A DNA stretch of 64,000 nt from Arsenicicoccus sp. oral taxon 190 (GCF_001189535.1 NZ_CP012070.1:2976001-3040000), one strand, 5' to 3'; counted from the first letter of the stretch, positions 15,707-24,993 are shown. Program-made: numbers and translations. Notes: generated by a model not told the origin, from the sequence alone.

Positions 15707-17764
15707 TCAGCGGGTGCGACGCACCTGCACGATCGTCGGGCGCGGACCGGCGAACCGGCCGCCCCCGGACTGCTTGACGTAGTCCGGGAAGAACGAGTGC
15801 TGGTCCGCCCAGGTGCCGTCCTCGCCGGGGTGCTGCACGGCCACGAAGACCGACCCGTCACGGTCGTGGATGACGGGCCCGCAGGTCTCGGCCTCGGCCG
15901 GCACCGCGAGGAACTGCGTGACGCGGCCCCGCTCGGGGCCGCCCAGCTCGACGTGGAAGAGGCCGTCGTTGAGCTTCAGCGAGCTCGGCATGCCGTCCGT
16001 CGCGATCCACAGGTCGCCGCGGCTGTCGAAGGCGACGTTGTCGGGGCACGAGATCGGCGCGACCGGGCCGGTGTAGCCGCCGAAGTAGGTGCCGGCGGTC
16101 TTGGGGTCGCCGCAGATGAGCACCAGGTCCCAGGTGAACCTCGTCCCCGTGTGGTCGCCGCCGACCTCGGTGATCTCGACGATGTGCCCGTCCTTGTTGG
16201 TGACGCGCGGGTTGGCCTCGTCGGTGCCGGGCTTGCCCTCCTTGCCGCGGTCGGAGTTGTTGGTGCAGGCGGCGTAGATGCGCCCGGTGATCAGGTTGGG
16301 CTGCACGTCCTCGGGGCGGTCCATCTTGGTGGGGCCCTTGCCGTTGCTGCCCACTGCGGCGTCGGCCGCGAGCCGGGTGTAGACCAGCACCTCCTCGAGC
16401 GTGAAGCCCGGGACCATCGAGCGGCCGCGTCGGGTCAGCGGGATCCACTCGCCGCTGCCGTCGCTGACCTTGTCCTCCAGGCCGTCGCCGGTGAACTGCG
16501 CGACGTAGAGGTCACCGTCGGAGAGCAGCTGCAGGTTGTGCTTGCGGGCGGCGTTGCCGGGGCGGTCGTCGTAGCGGCGCCGGGACACGAACTTGTAGAT
16601 GTAGTCGAACTTCTCGTCGTCGCCCATGTAGGCGACCGCGTGCCCGTCGTCGGACAGGATGATGTTGGCGCCCTCGTGCTTGAAGCGGCCCATCGCGGTG
16701 TGCTTGACGGGGGTCGAGGTCGGGTCCATGGGGTCGACCTCCACGATCCAGCCGAAGCGGTTGGGCTCGTTGCGGAAGTCCTCCGACCGGGCGTCCCACC
16801 GGGGGTCCACCGTGGACCAGCCGCGGCTGTCCTGGGTCGCGGACAGGCCGTAGCGCTTCTCCTCCTTGGCGGTGCCGGTCACCTTGAAGTACTGGTTGAA
16901 GTTCTCCTCGCCGGAGACGACCGTGCCCCACGGCGTGGTGCCGCCGGAGCAGTTGTTCATGGTGCCGCGGACCCGGCGACCGGTCGGGTCCTCCTTGGTG
17001 CGCAGCAGCCGCGAGCCGGCGGCGGGGCCGTCGACGGCGAAGGGCGTGTCCAGGGTGATGCGTCGGTTGAGCCGGCCGCCGCGGCGGTAGCTCCAGCGCT
17101 CCCCCGCCGCCGGGCGGGTCAGCTCGACCACCGACAGGCCGTGGGCGGCCCAGGCGACCTTGATGGCCTCGGTCTTGTCCATGGTGGGCGGGAACATGGT
17201 GTTCTCGTTGGTGTACTCGTGGTTGCAGACGAGCAGCGCCTTGGTGCCGCGCTTGTCGGTCACGATGATGTCGGTGTAGTCGTTGTTGAAGCCGAACTGC
17301 ATGGCCTGCGCCTCGGCGGTCTGGTGCTCGGGGTCGAACATCGGGGCGCCCTTGAGGATCGGGTCGCCCCACCGGATGATCGGGTGGTACTCGAAGCCGC
17401 CGGGCACGGTGAGCCGGTCGGTGCCGGCCGGGACCGGGGCGATGCCGATGAAGGACAGCCCGGAGACGCGCTGCGGGTGGCCCTTGCCGCGGCCGCGGCC
17501 GTCGTCCTTGCCGCCGGCGAGGGCGGCGGCGGGCTCGGCCGTGGTGGTGGCGACCGCCCCGAAGGCCAGGGCCAGGGCGCCGGCGCCACCGAGGACCGAG
17601 CGGCGCGACAGCGCGCCGGCAGCCACGGAGGCGAAGGTCTCGTGGGCGGACTCGTTGGGGACGGGCCTGGAGCAGGCATCGCCGCACCGGAGGTGGCAGG
17701 TCACGGCGCTGCGGTTGGCGTGCGTGATGCCGGCCATCGGCAGGAGTCGGCGGTCTTCGGTCAC
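15707..17764 (-). CDS. PhoX-type secreted alkaline phosphatase (DUF839)
   Basis: A 685-residue PhoX/DUF839 protein, a calcium- and iron-dependent phosphatase family exported by the Tat system. A Tat motif SRRSVLGG (Arg54-Arg55) and hydrophobic stretch 58-80 follow a longer N-terminal region with the family Cys motif CHLRCGDAC. Family blocks include LLVCNHEYTNENTMFPP, WGTVVSGEENFNQYF, a HTAMGRFKHEGANI segment with acidic and His ligands, VAYMGDDEKFDYIYKFVS and a C-terminal NVAFDSRGDLWIATDG. The GTG at 17764 has GGGAGA upstream. It probably releases phosphate from organic esters outside the cell. glnE follows upstream on the same strand with a 169-base gap. Confidence 0.88.
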   Translation of the reverse strand: MTEDRRLLPMAGITHANRSAVTCHLRCGDACSRPVPNESAHETFASVAAGALSRRSVLGGAGALALAFGAVATTTAEPAAALAGGKDDGRGRGKGHPQRVSGLSFIGIAPVPAGTDRLTVPGGFEYHPIIRWGDPILKGAPMFDPEHQTAEAQAMQFGFNNDYTDIIVTDKRGTKALLVCNHEYTNENTMFPPTMDKTEAIKVAWAAHGLSVVELTRPAAGERWSYRRGGRLNRRITLDTPFAVDGPAAGSRLLRTKEDPTGRRVRGTMNNCSGGTTPWGTVVSGEENFNQYFKVTGTAKEEKRYGLSATQDSRGWSTVDPRWDARSEDFRNEPNRFGWIVEVDPMDPTSTPVKHTAMGRFKHEGANIILSDDGHAVAYMGDDEKFDYIYKFVSRRRYDDRPGNAARKHNLQLLSDGDLYVAQFTGDGLEDKVSDGSGEWIPLTRRGRSMVPGFTLEEVLVYTRLAADAAVGSNGKGPTKMDRPEDVQPNLITGRIYAACTNNSDRGKEGKPGTDEANPRVTNKDGHIVEITEVGGDHTGTRFTWDLVLICGDPKTAGTYFGGYTGPVAPISCPDNVAFDSRGDLWIATDGMPSSLKLNDGLFHVELGGPERGRVTQFLAVPAEAETCGPVIHDRDGSVFVAVQHPGEDGTWADQHSFFPDYVKQSGGGRFAGPRPTIVQVRRTR

Positions 17765-17933
17765 GATGTCTCTCCCTGGTCGTGGTGGGGCGTCGGGCAC
17801 GGGGGGTGCCGGCGTTGCCGCCGAACCTAGCCAGCGCCCCGACGCCCCGGGAGAGCGGTCAGGTGGCTGCCGGGTGAACGCTCCGTGAAAGGCCCGCCCG
17901 AGACGTGACGGGCCGACCACGTGGGGTGACGGC

Positions 17934-20900
17934 TCAGGCGGACCGGGCGTAGAACAGCCGGTCCACGACCGCGCGCGCCTGCCGGGCGATCCGCAGGTAG
18001 GTGTCGACGAGCTGCTGACCCTCGCCCGGCGGTCGCCCCACGATGCGGGCCATGCCCTCGGCGTCGCGCAGGTCGGAGGGGACGCTCTCCATGGGCCGCC
18101 CGCGCCACAGCATCCCGGCGTTGCGCAGCCGGGACGCCGATCCCCACGCCTCGACCAGCAGCGTGGCCTCGTCCTCGGCGAGCAGCCCCGCCTCCCGGGC
18201 CGCCTCGATGGCCGGGAGGGTCCCGGTGGTGCGCAGCCCCGGCACCTCGTGGGCGTGCTGCAGCTGCAGCACCTGCACGGTCCACTCGACGTCGCTGAGG
18301 CCGCCGGTGCCGAGCTTGAGGTGGGTGCGCCGGTCGGCCCCCCGAGGCAGCCGCTCGCTCTCCATCCGCGCCTTGAGCATCCGTATGTCGCGCAGCTGTC
18401 CCGCCGACAACCCCTCGGCGGGGTAGCGCAGGGTGTCCGCGAGCTCCACGAAGCGCTCGGCGAGCTCGGCGTCGCCCGCGACCGGGCGGGCCCGCAGCAG
18501 GGCCTGGCGCTCCCACGTCAGCGCCCACCGCTCGTAGTAGGTGCGGTAGGAGTCCAGGGTGCGCACGAGCGGGCCGTTCTTGCCCTCGGGGCGCAGGTCC
18601 GCGTCGATCCCGACGGCCGGCTCGGGCCCGCCCCAGGAGGTGAGCCGCCGCAGCTCCTGCACCACCGCCGTGGCGCGTCGTTGCAGCTCGGCGTCGTCGT
18701 GCGGGGACTGCGGGTCCGGCTGGTGCACGAACATCACGTCGGCGTCGCTGCTCCACCCGAGCTCCGCCCCGCCGAGACGCCCCATGCCGATCACGACCAG
18801 CCGGGTGCCGAGGGGCTCGCGCAGCTCCATCTCGATCTTGCGCACCGCCGTGTCCAGGGCCACCTCGAGGGTCGCGGTGGTGATCGCGGTCAGCGCCTCG
18901 CCCACCTGCGCGACGTCGAGCGTCCCGACCAGGTCGCCGACCGCGACCCGGAAGAGCTCGTGGCGCCGCACCCCCCGGACGGCGAGCATCGCGTCCTCGG
19001 GGGTGTCCTTGCGCTGCGCCGCCGAGCCCATGACGGTACGCAGCGACTCGAGGGTCCGCGGCTGCAGCCCGACGTCGTCACCGAGGACGGCCACCGCGCC
19101 CGGCGTGCGCTCCAGCAGCTCGGCGGCGAACCTGCTCGAGCTCAGCACCTGCGCTAGCCGCTCGGCGGCGCTGCCCTCGTCGCGCAGCATCTTGAGGTAC
19201 CAGTGGGTGGTGCCGAGCTCGTCGCTGACCTTCCGGAAGGACAGCAGCCCGGCGTCGGGGTCCGCGCCGTCGGCGAACCAGCCGAGCATGACCGGCAGCA
19301 GCGTCCGCTGGATCGCCGACCGGCGCGAGACGCCCTCGGTCAGCGCCTCCAGGTGCCGCAGCGCCCCCTTGGGGTCCCGGAACCCGAGGGCCGCCAGCCG
19401 CTCCCCCGCCGCCTCGGGCGTCAGCCGCGCCTCGCCCGCCGACAGCCGCGCGACGGCGGACAGCAGCGGCCGGTAGAACAGGCGCTCGTGCAGCCGGCGG
19501 ACCTCCAGGGCCCGGCGGCGCCACAGCGCCTCGACCTCCGCGGCGGGGTCCCCGTCGACGTGCAGCCCGCGGCCGAGCCGGCGCAGCTCGGCCGGGCCGG
19601 TCGGCATGAGGTGGGTGCGGCGCAGGCGGAAGAGCTGGACCCGGTGCTCCAGCGACCGCAGGAAGCGGTAGCTCTCGTCGAGGACCGCAGCGTCGTCGCG
19701 GGCGACATACCCGCCTGCGGCGAGCGCAGCGAGCGCCTCCAGCGTGGTGCCGGAGCGGAGCGTCTCGTCGAGGCGACCGTGCACGAGCTGCAGCAGCTGG
19801 ACGCTGAACTCCACGTCGCGCAGCCCGCCGGGCCCGAGCTTGAGCTGCCGGTCGGCCTCCTTGGCGGGCACGTGCTCCTCGACGCGGCGGCGCATCGCCT
19901 GCACGTCCTCGACGAAGTGCTCCCGCGAGGACGCCTGCCACACGAGAGGGGTCACGGCCTCGAGGTAGCGGCGCGACAGCTCGGCGTCGCCGGCCACGTG
20001 CCGGGCCTTGAGCAGCGCCTGGAACTCCCAGGTCTTGGCCCACCGCTGGTAGTAGCTGAGGTGGCTGGAGACGGTGCGGACCAGCGGGCCGTTCTTGCCC
20101 TCGGGGCGCAGCGCCGCGTCGACGGGCCACAGCGTGCCCTCGCCGGTGGAGGTCGCGCAGGCCCGCATCACCGCGCTCGCCACCTGGGTGCCGACCTGCA
20201 GCGCCTCGGCCTCCTGCGGGCTGCCGGGGGCGACGTCCGGGTCGGTGGGCTCGCAGACGAAGATCACGTCGACGTCGCTGACGTAGTTGAGCTCGCGGCC
20301 GCCGCACTTGCCCATGCCGATGACGGCGAGCCGGATCGTCTCGGAGCCGGGCACCTCCGCGCAGGCCACCACGTGGGCGGCCTCCAGCGCGGCGGCCGCG
20401 AGGTCGGCGAGCGAGCGCGCGGTGTCCGGCAGCGTCACGAGCGGGTCCGGGGAGGTCAGGTCCAGGGCCGCGACGGCGAGCAGCTCCTGGCGGTAGGTGG
20501 ACCGCAGCGCGTCCAGGGCCGCCCCCGTGGCCAGCCCGCGGACCGCGCCGGTCAGCGACGCGCTCAGCTCCTCGGCCGTATGCCGCTGCGCGCCCGTGGC
20601 CCGGCGCCAGTGTCCCGGGTGGCTGACGAGGTGGTCCCCGAGGGCCGACGAGGCCCCGAGCACGGCGAGCAGCCGGTCGCGCTCCGGGCCGGGTGAGCCC
20701 AGCACCCCCCGCAGCGCGTCGACCTCCGTGGTGGAGCGGCCGTCGCCCGCGGCCGCCTCGAGCAGCCGCACCGCGGCCAGCAGCGCCAGGTCGGGGTCGG
20801 CGGTGGCCGAGAGCGCGCCGACCAGCCCCGCGCGCTCGTCGTCGGTCAGGCCGGCCAGCACCCGGTCCTCGAGCAGGCGCTGCGCCCGCTCGGGGTCCGA

Positions 20901-20954
20901 GAAGCCCTGGCGGGCCAGGGTGCCGGACGTCGACGCCGGTCGTGCCATCGTCAC
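17934..20954 (-). CDS. glnE: glutamine synthetase adenylyltransferase/deadenylase GlnE
   Basis: Adds AMP to, or removes it from, the regulatory tyrosine of GlnA and so sets its activity. The 1006-residue bifunctional protein has two nucleotidyltransferase domains: one in the N-terminal half with GMGKCGGRELNYVSDVDVIFV (about 213-233, Asp pair of the GSxnDxD type), one in the C-terminal half with GMGRLGGAELGWSSDADVMFV (about 725-745). Each is followed by LRPEGKNGPLVRT and a helical bundle. The GTG at 20954 lies six bases after TAGGGT. It lies between glnA2 and phoX; its target glnA is at 7.0 kb. Confidence 0.96.
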   Translation of the reverse strand: MTMARPASTSGTLARQGFSDPERAQRLLEDRVLAGLTDDERAGLVGALSATADPDLALLAAVRLLEAAAGDGRSTTEVDALRGVLGSPGPERDRLLAVLGASSALGDHLVSHPGHWRRATGAQRHTAEELSASLTGAVRGLATGAALDALRSTYRQELLAVAALDLTSPDPLVTLPDTARSLADLAAAALEAAHVVACAEVPGSETIRLAVIGMGKCGGRELNYVSDVDVIFVCEPTDPDVAPGSPQEAEALQVGTQVASAVMRACATSTGEGTLWPVDAALRPEGKNGPLVRTVSSHLSYYQRWAKTWEFQALLKARHVAGDAELSRRYLEAVTPLVWQASSREHFVEDVQAMRRRVEEHVPAKEADRQLKLGPGGLRDVEFSVQLLQLVHGRLDETLRSGTTLEALAALAAGGYVARDDAAVLDESYRFLRSLEHRVQLFRLRRTHLMPTGPAELRRLGRGLHVDGDPAAEVEALWRRRALEVRRLHERLFYRPLLSAVARLSAGEARLTPEAAGERLAALGFRDPKGALRHLEALTEGVSRRSAIQRTLLPVMLGWFADGADPDAGLLSFRKVSDELGTTHWYLKMLRDEGSAAERLAQVLSSSRFAAELLERTPGAVAVLGDDVGLQPRTLESLRTVMGSAAQRKDTPEDAMLAVRGVRRHELFRVAVGDLVGTLDVAQVGEALTAITTATLEVALDTAVRKIEMELREPLGTRLVVIGMGRLGGAELGWSSDADVMFVHQPDPQSPHDDAELQRRATAVVQELRRLTSWGGPEPAVGIDADLRPEGKNGPLVRTLDSYRTYYERWALTWERQALLRARPVAGDAELAERFVELADTLRYPAEGLSAGQLRDIRMLKARMESERLPRGADRRTHLKLGTGGLSDVEWTVQVLQLQHAHEVPGLRTTGTLPAIEAAREAGLLAEDEATLLVEAWGSASRLRNAGMLWRGRPMESVPSDLRDAEGMARIVGRPPGEGQQLVDTYLRIARQARAVVDRLFYARSA

Positions 20955-20960
20955 GCGCCC

Positions 20961-20966
20961 ACCCTA
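20961..20966 (-). promoter_or_regulatory. leaderless-type -10 box of glnE
   Basis: TAGGGT on the minus strand lies six bases before the glnE GTG at 20954. It falls in the 23-base gap after glnA2, so glnE can be transcribed apart from glnA2. Confidence 0.4.
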
Positions 20967-20977
20967 GGTCCGGCTCG

Positions 20978-22327
20978 TCACAGCCGCGGCAGGAGGCGTT
21001 GCAGCTCGAAGGGCGTGACCTGGGAGCGGTACTCCGCCCACTCGGCCCGCTTGTTGCGCAGGAAGAAGTCGAAGACGTGCTCGCCGAGGGTCTCGGCGAC
21101 GAGCTCGGAGCGCTCCATCACGTCGATCGCGCGGCCCAGGGAGCTCGGCAGCGCCTCGATCCCGAGGGCGGCGCGCTCGGCGTCGGTCAGGGCCCAGACG
21201 TCGTCCTCGGCCTCCTCGGGCAGCTCGTAGCCGCCCTCGATGCCCCGCAGCCCGGCGGCCAGCAGCACCGAGTAGGTGAGGTAGGGGTTGCAGGCCGTGT
21301 CGATGGTGCGGATCTCCACGCGGGTGGCCTGGCCCTTGGTGGGCTTGTACATCGGGATGCGGACCATCGCCGACCGGTTGGCGTGCCCCCAGCACACGTA
21401 GGCGGGGGCCTCGCCGCCGCCCCACAGCCGCTTGTAGGAGTTGACCCACTGGTTGGTGACCGCGGTGATCTCCGGGGCGTGGCGCAGCACCCCGGCCACG
21501 AACTGCCGCCCCACCTTGGACAGCTGGTAGCGGGCGCCGGGCTCGTAGAAGGCGTTGTTGTCGCCCTCGAAAAGCGACACGTGGGTGTGCATGCCGGAGC
21601 CGGGGTGGACCGACAGCGGCTTCGGCATGAAGGAGGCGTAGACGCCGTGCTCCAGCGCGACCTCCTTGATGACGGTGCGGAAGGTCATGATGTTGTCGGC
21701 CATGGTCATGGCGTCGGCGTAGCGCAGGTCGATCTCGTTCTGCCCCGGCGCGCCCTCGTGGTGGCTGAACTCCACCGAGATGCCCATCGACTCGAGCATC
21801 GTGATCGCGGCGCGCCGGAAGTCGTGGGCCTGCCCCTGGGGCAGGTGGTCGAAGTAGCCGCCCTCGTCGATCGGCCGGGGCGGGTTGGAGGGGCGGCGGT
21901 TGCCCGGCTGGTCCTGCTCGAAGAGGAAGAACTCGATCTCGGGGTGCACGTAGAACGTGAAGCCCATGTCGGCCGCCTTGGTGAGCTGGCGGTGCAGCAC
22001 GTGCCGCGGGTCCGCCAGCGACGGCTGCCCGTCGGTGGAGCGCAGGTCGCAGAACATCCGGGCGGTGCCGGGGGACTCACCCCGCCACGGCAGCACCTGG
22101 AAGGTCGTCGGGTCCGGCTTGGCGAGCATGTCGGCCTCGTTGACGCGGGTCAGGCCCTCGATCGCGGAGCCGTCGAAGCCGATGCCCTCCGAGAACGCCG
22201 CCTCCAGCTCGGCCGGGGAGATCGCCACGGACTTCAGCGTCCCCAGCACGTCGGTGAACCACAGCCGCACGAAACGGATGTCGCGCTCCTCGATCGAGCG
22301 CAGGACGAACTCCTCCTGACGATTCAT
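20978..22327 (-). CDS. glnA2: type I glutamine synthetase-like protein GlnA2
   Basis: A 449-residue protein close in length to mycobacterial GlnA2. It has FDGSAIEGLTRVNEADM, the HHEGAPGQNEIDLRYADAM metal block, FMPKPLSVHPGSGMHTHVSL and the late RSAMVRIPMYKPTKGQATRVEIR segment. The tyrosine site targeted by GlnE in GlnA is absent: the matching region reads EAEDDVWALTDAE. In Streptomyces and mycobacteria such paralogues are not the main ammonia-assimilating enzyme and some act on other amines, so the reaction here is uncertain. The ATG at 22327 gives the conserved MNRQEEFVLRSIEERDI start. A GlnR-like half site lies just upstream. Confidence 0.92.
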   Translation of the reverse strand: MNRQEEFVLRSIEERDIRFVRLWFTDVLGTLKSVAISPAELEAAFSEGIGFDGSAIEGLTRVNEADMLAKPDPTTFQVLPWRGESPGTARMFCDLRSTDGQPSLADPRHVLHRQLTKAADMGFTFYVHPEIEFFLFEQDQPGNRRPSNPPRPIDEGGYFDHLPQGQAHDFRRAAITMLESMGISVEFSHHEGAPGQNEIDLRYADAMTMADNIMTFRTVIKEVALEHGVYASFMPKPLSVHPGSGMHTHVSLFEGDNNAFYEPGARYQLSKVGRQFVAGVLRHAPEITAVTNQWVNSYKRLWGGGEAPAYVCWGHANRSAMVRIPMYKPTKGQATRVEIRTIDTACNPYLTYSVLLAAGLRGIEGGYELPEEAEDDVWALTDAERAALGIEALPSSLGRAIDVMERSELVAETLGEHVFDFFLRNKRAEWAEYRSQVTPFELQRLLPRL

Positions 22328-22349
22328 GTCCCTAGCCTGGCCCACCGAT

Positions 22350-22365
22350 GTTTCGACCGGGTTAC
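22350..22365 (-). promoter_or_regulatory. GlnR-like half site upstream of glnA2
   Basis: On the minus strand the sequence reads GTAAC-N6-GAAAC, one full a/b pair of the GlnR consensus, ending 23 bases before the glnA2 ATG and just upstream of a CAGGCT -10-like hexamer. The second pair is degenerate. At this position a bound protein would overlap the promoter, so it could repress as well as activate. Confidence 0.5.
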
Positions 22366-22488
22366 GCCGCGCCGCGTCGCCGGGTGGCCACCCCACCGGC
22401 CCGGGGGCCCCACCTGCGGGGTACTGTGACATCAGGCCGGTTCACCCCGGACCGGTCGACGAGGATCGGATATCGGAAGAGGTCCGTC

Positions 22489-22908
22489 ATGACCGAGCAG
22501 AGCAGCGAGACCGCCCCCGACGTGACGGGCACCACGGTGAGCGTCAGCCGCGTGGTGTCCCACTCCATCGACAGCGTCTGGAACGTCCTGATGAAGCCGC
22601 ACGGCGCCGAGGCCCTGCTGGGCGAGGGCGGCGAGCTGGGCAGCAAGGGTGAGCCCTGGCACGCGACCGACGGCAGCCACGGCGTCGCCCGCAGCTTCCA
22701 TCCCATGGAGCAGATCCGGTTCTCGTGGCACCCCGACGACTCCACCGACACGCCGGCCAGCATCGTCGAGCTCGACCTGAGCAAGGACGGCGACGCGGCC
22801 ACCCGCCTCGACCTCACGCACAGCAACCTGCCGAGCAGCGCCGACCGCGGTGCCCTGAAGGCCCGCTGGACCACCGCGCTGGAGCGGATCGACCAGGACG
22901 CCCTGTGA
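22489..22908 (+). CDS. SRPBCC/AHSA1-like protein
   Basis: A 139-residue protein with the fold signature of the SRPBCC (START-like) superfamily: VSVSRVVSHSIDSVWNVLMKPHGAEALLGEGG at the N-terminus, a central FHPMEQIRFSWHPDDS strand pair and a C-terminal helix LKARWTTALERIDQDAL. Members bind hydrophobic ligands or resemble the Hsp90 activator Aha1; the ligand here is unknown. GGAAGAGG lies about eight bases before the ATG. It is divergent from glnA2 and ends just before a very strong terminator. Confidence 0.75.
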   Translation: MTEQSSETAPDVTGTTVSVSRVVSHSIDSVWNVLMKPHGAEALLGEGGELGSKGEPWHATDGSHGVARSFHPMEQIRFSWHPDDSTDTPASIVELDLSKDGDAATRLDLTHSNLPSSADRGALKARWTTALERIDQDAL

Positions 22909-22939
22909 CCGCTCCCGTCACCGGCTGACGCCGGTCGGG

Positions 22940-23001
22940 CCGTATGCCGAAGGCCCGGTGCCACCCTCTCGGTGAGGGGGCACCGGGCCTTCGGCATACG
23001 G
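22940..23001. terminator. perfect 23-bp hairpin terminator
   Basis: A 23-base-pair perfect stem (left arm 22940-22962, right arm 22979-23001, starting CCGTATGCCGAAGGCCC) with a 16-base loop that holds a further CCCTC/GAGGG stem. It lies between convergent genes and probably stops transcription both ways. The GTATGCC motif common in this window forms the base of the stem. Confidence 0.88.
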
Positions 23002-23002
23002 T

Positions 23003-23218
23003 CTAGAGACCCAGCGCGTTGGGCGTGTCCGGCTCGTCGCCGTCCTCGCGGGCGCGACGCTCGTCCTCCTCGTCCCAGGCCTCGGTGCGCTGCCGCGCCG
23101 AGGAGAGGGCGCTGCTGGCGGCCTCGTGGGTGTCGTAGGGGCCCATGACGTCCTCGTCGCGGGCGCGGTCGTCGTCGGTCTCCACCTGACGGGTCCTGAC
23201 GTTGTACCAGTAGGCCAT
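23003..23218 (-). CDS. short SPOR-like acidic protein
   Basis: A 71-residue acidic protein starting MAYWYNVRTRQVETDDDRARDEDVMGPYDTHEAA. The pattern (an aromatic start, GPYDT, then AASSALSSARQRTEAWDEED) resembles short actinobacterial proteins annotated as SPOR-domain-like, but it lacks a membrane segment, so peptidoglycan binding is doubtful. AGGAGG sits five bases before the ATG, strong evidence that it is translated. It is divergent from map with a 75-base gap. Function unknown. Confidence 0.7.
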   Translation of the reverse strand: MAYWYNVRTRQVETDDDRARDEDVMGPYDTHEAASSALSSARQRTEAWDEEDERRAREDGDEPDTPNALGL

Positions 23219-23280
23219 GGCTCCTCCTCGAGCGGGTTGGGCTGCGGACTCGCGATTGGGGCGCCGGCGAGGCGGCTACC

Positions 23281-23286
23281 TAGACT
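23281..23286 (+). promoter_or_regulatory. leaderless-type -10 box of map
   Basis: TAGACT ends seven bases before the map ATG at 23294, with no ribosome binding site between. Confidence 0.5.
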
Positions 23287-23293
23287 GCACCCT

Positions 23294-24172
23294 ATGCCGA
23301 AGCTCCCTCCCGTCGATGTCTCCGTGGCCCCTGGGACCGTGTCGCCGCGCCTGCCGGTGCCCGGCCACATCGCCCGGCCCCACTACGTGGACCGCGGCGA
23401 GGACATCCGCGAGGACGGCGACGCGCTGGTCAAGGACGCCGGGACGATCGAGCGGATGCGCGTCGCGGGCCGCATCGCCGCGCAGGCGATGGCGGTGGGC
23501 GCGGCGCTGGTGGCGCCCGGGGTGACGACCGACGAGATCGACCGGGCCGTGCACGAGTTCATCGTCGACGCGGGCGCCTACCCGTCCCCGCTCGGCTACA
23601 AGCACTTCCCCAAGTCGCTGTGCACCAGCGTCAACGAGGTCATCTGCCACGGCATCCCCGACTCCCGCGCCCTGGTCGACGGCGACATCGTCAACCTGGA
23701 CGTCACCGTCTTCGTCGACGGGGTCCACGGCGACACCGACGCGACCTACCTGGTTGGGGAGGTCGACGAGGCGTCGCGGCTGCTCGTGGAGCGCACCCAC
23801 GAGGCGATGATGCGCGGGATCAAGGCGGCCCGCCCCGGTCGCGAGGTCAACGTCATCGGCCGCGTCATCGAGTCCTACGCCAAGCGCTTCGGGTACGGCG
23901 TGGTCCGCGACTACACCGGCCACGGCATCGGCACGGAGTTCCACAGCGGCCTGGTCGTGCCCCACTACGACGCCGCGCCCGCCTACGACACCGTCATCGA
24001 GCCCGGCATGACCTTCACGATCGAGCCGATGCTGACGCTCGGCGGCGACGGCGAGTGGGACCTGTGGGACGACGGCTGGACCGTCGTCACCGCCGACCGC
24101 AGCCGCTCCGCGCAGTTCGAGCACACGGTGCTCGTCACCGAGACCGGCGCCGAGATCCTGACGCAGGTCTGA
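23294..24172 (+). CDS. map: type I methionine aminopeptidase
   Basis: Removes the initiator methionine from new proteins in the cytoplasm. The 292-residue enzyme has the N-terminal extension of actinobacterial MetAP1c (VPGHIARPHYV, a proline-rich SH3-like motif at about 23-33) and the pita-bread catalytic domain with its five metal ligands: VNLDVTVFVDGVHGDTDAT (two Asp), DYTGHGIGTEFHSG (His), FTIEPML (Glu) and QFEHTVLVTE (Glu). The substrate histidine is in GYKHFPKSLCTSVNEVICHG. The start follows the conserved N-terminus and a leaderless-type promoter. ppgK follows 47 bases later. Confidence 0.95.
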   Translation: MPKLPPVDVSVAPGTVSPRLPVPGHIARPHYVDRGEDIREDGDALVKDAGTIERMRVAGRIAAQAMAVGAALVAPGVTTDEIDRAVHEFIVDAGAYPSPLGYKHFPKSLCTSVNEVICHGIPDSRALVDGDIVNLDVTVFVDGVHGDTDATYLVGEVDEASRLLVERTHEAMMRGIKAARPGREVNVIGRVIESYAKRFGYGVVRDYTGHGIGTEFHSGLVVPHYDAAPAYDTVIEPGMTFTIEPMLTLGGDGEWDLWDDGWTVVTADRSRSAQFEHTVLVTETGAEILTQV

Positions 24173-24206
24173 CCGGTTCCGCCCGGCTCGGCCCGCGCGC
24201 GCGACG

Positions 24207-24212
24207 TAGTCT
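24207..24212 (+). promoter_or_regulatory. leaderless-type -10 box of ppgK
   Basis: TAGTCT ends seven bases before the ppgK ATG at 24220 and no ribosome binding site is seen. Confidence 0.5.
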
Positions 24213-24219
24213 GTCGGCC

Positions 24220-24993
24220 ATGACTGCGAAGAAGAGCCTGCCGCTCGGCATCGACGTGGGTGGCAGCGGGATCAAGGGCGCCCCCGTCGACCTGACCTCC
24301 GGGGAGTTCGCCGCGGAGCGGGTGCGGATCCCCACGCCCGACACCTCCACCCCCGAGGCCGTCGCCGACGTGATCGCGGAGATCATCGACGCCTTCGACG
24401 AGGTGGGCCCCGACGCCCCCATCGGCATCACCGTGCCCGGCGTCGTCACCCACGGCGTCGTGCGGTCCGCCGCCAACATCGACAAGGGTTGGCTCGACTG
24501 CGACGCCGACAAGCTCTTCACCGAGCGGCTCGGGCGCGACGTCCACGTCGTCAACGACGCCGACGCCGCCGGCGTCGCCGAGGTACGCTACGGCGCCGCC
24601 AAGGGCAAGGAGGGATTCGTCATCCTCACGACCCTCGGCACCGGCATCGGCGTCGCCCTGATCCACGACGGGGTGCTGATCCCCAACGCCGAGCTGGGCC
24701 ACCTCGAGCTCGACGGGCACGACGCGGAGAAGCGCGCCTCCTCCGCCGCCCGCGAGGCCAAGGACCTGTCCTGGGAGGAGTGGGCCGAGCGGCTGCAGCG
24801 CTACTACTCCCACCTGGAGAACCTCCTGTGGCCCGACCTCTTCGTGGTCGGCGGCGGCGTCTCCAAGAAGGCCGGAAAGTTCCTGCCGCTGCTGGACCTG
24901 CGCACCCCGATCATCCCCGCCACGCTGCTCAACAGCGCCGGGATCGTGGGCGCCGCCGCGCTCGCAGCGGACGAGTCGGCCCGCCGCCGCTGA
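24220..24993 (+). CDS. ppgK: polyphosphate glucokinase PpgK (ROK family)
   Basis: Phosphorylates glucose to glucose 6-phosphate with inorganic polyphosphate (and usually ATP) as donor, an enzyme typical of actinobacteria. The 257-residue ROK-type protein has the phosphate-binding LGIDVGGSGIKGAPVDL at the N-terminus, catalytic VVNDADAAGVAEVRYGA (the Asp of NDAD), LTTLGTGIGVALIHDG, the glucose-binding PNAELGHLELDG and late WPDLFVVGGGVSKK. These match known PpgK sequences closely, including the ELGHLE block where zinc-binding ROK repressors differ. It follows map by 47 bases and has its own leaderless-type -10 box. Confidence 0.93.
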   Translation: MTAKKSLPLGIDVGGSGIKGAPVDLTSGEFAAERVRIPTPDTSTPEAVADVIAEIIDAFDEVGPDAPIGITVPGVVTHGVVRSAANIDKGWLDCDADKLFTERLGRDVHVVNDADAAGVAEVRYGAAKGKEGFVILTTLGTGIGVALIHDGVLIPNAELGHLELDGHDAEKRASSAAREAKDLSWEEWAERLQRYYSHLENLLWPDLFVVGGGVSKKAGKFLPLLDLRTPIIPATLLNSAGIVGAAALAADESARRR

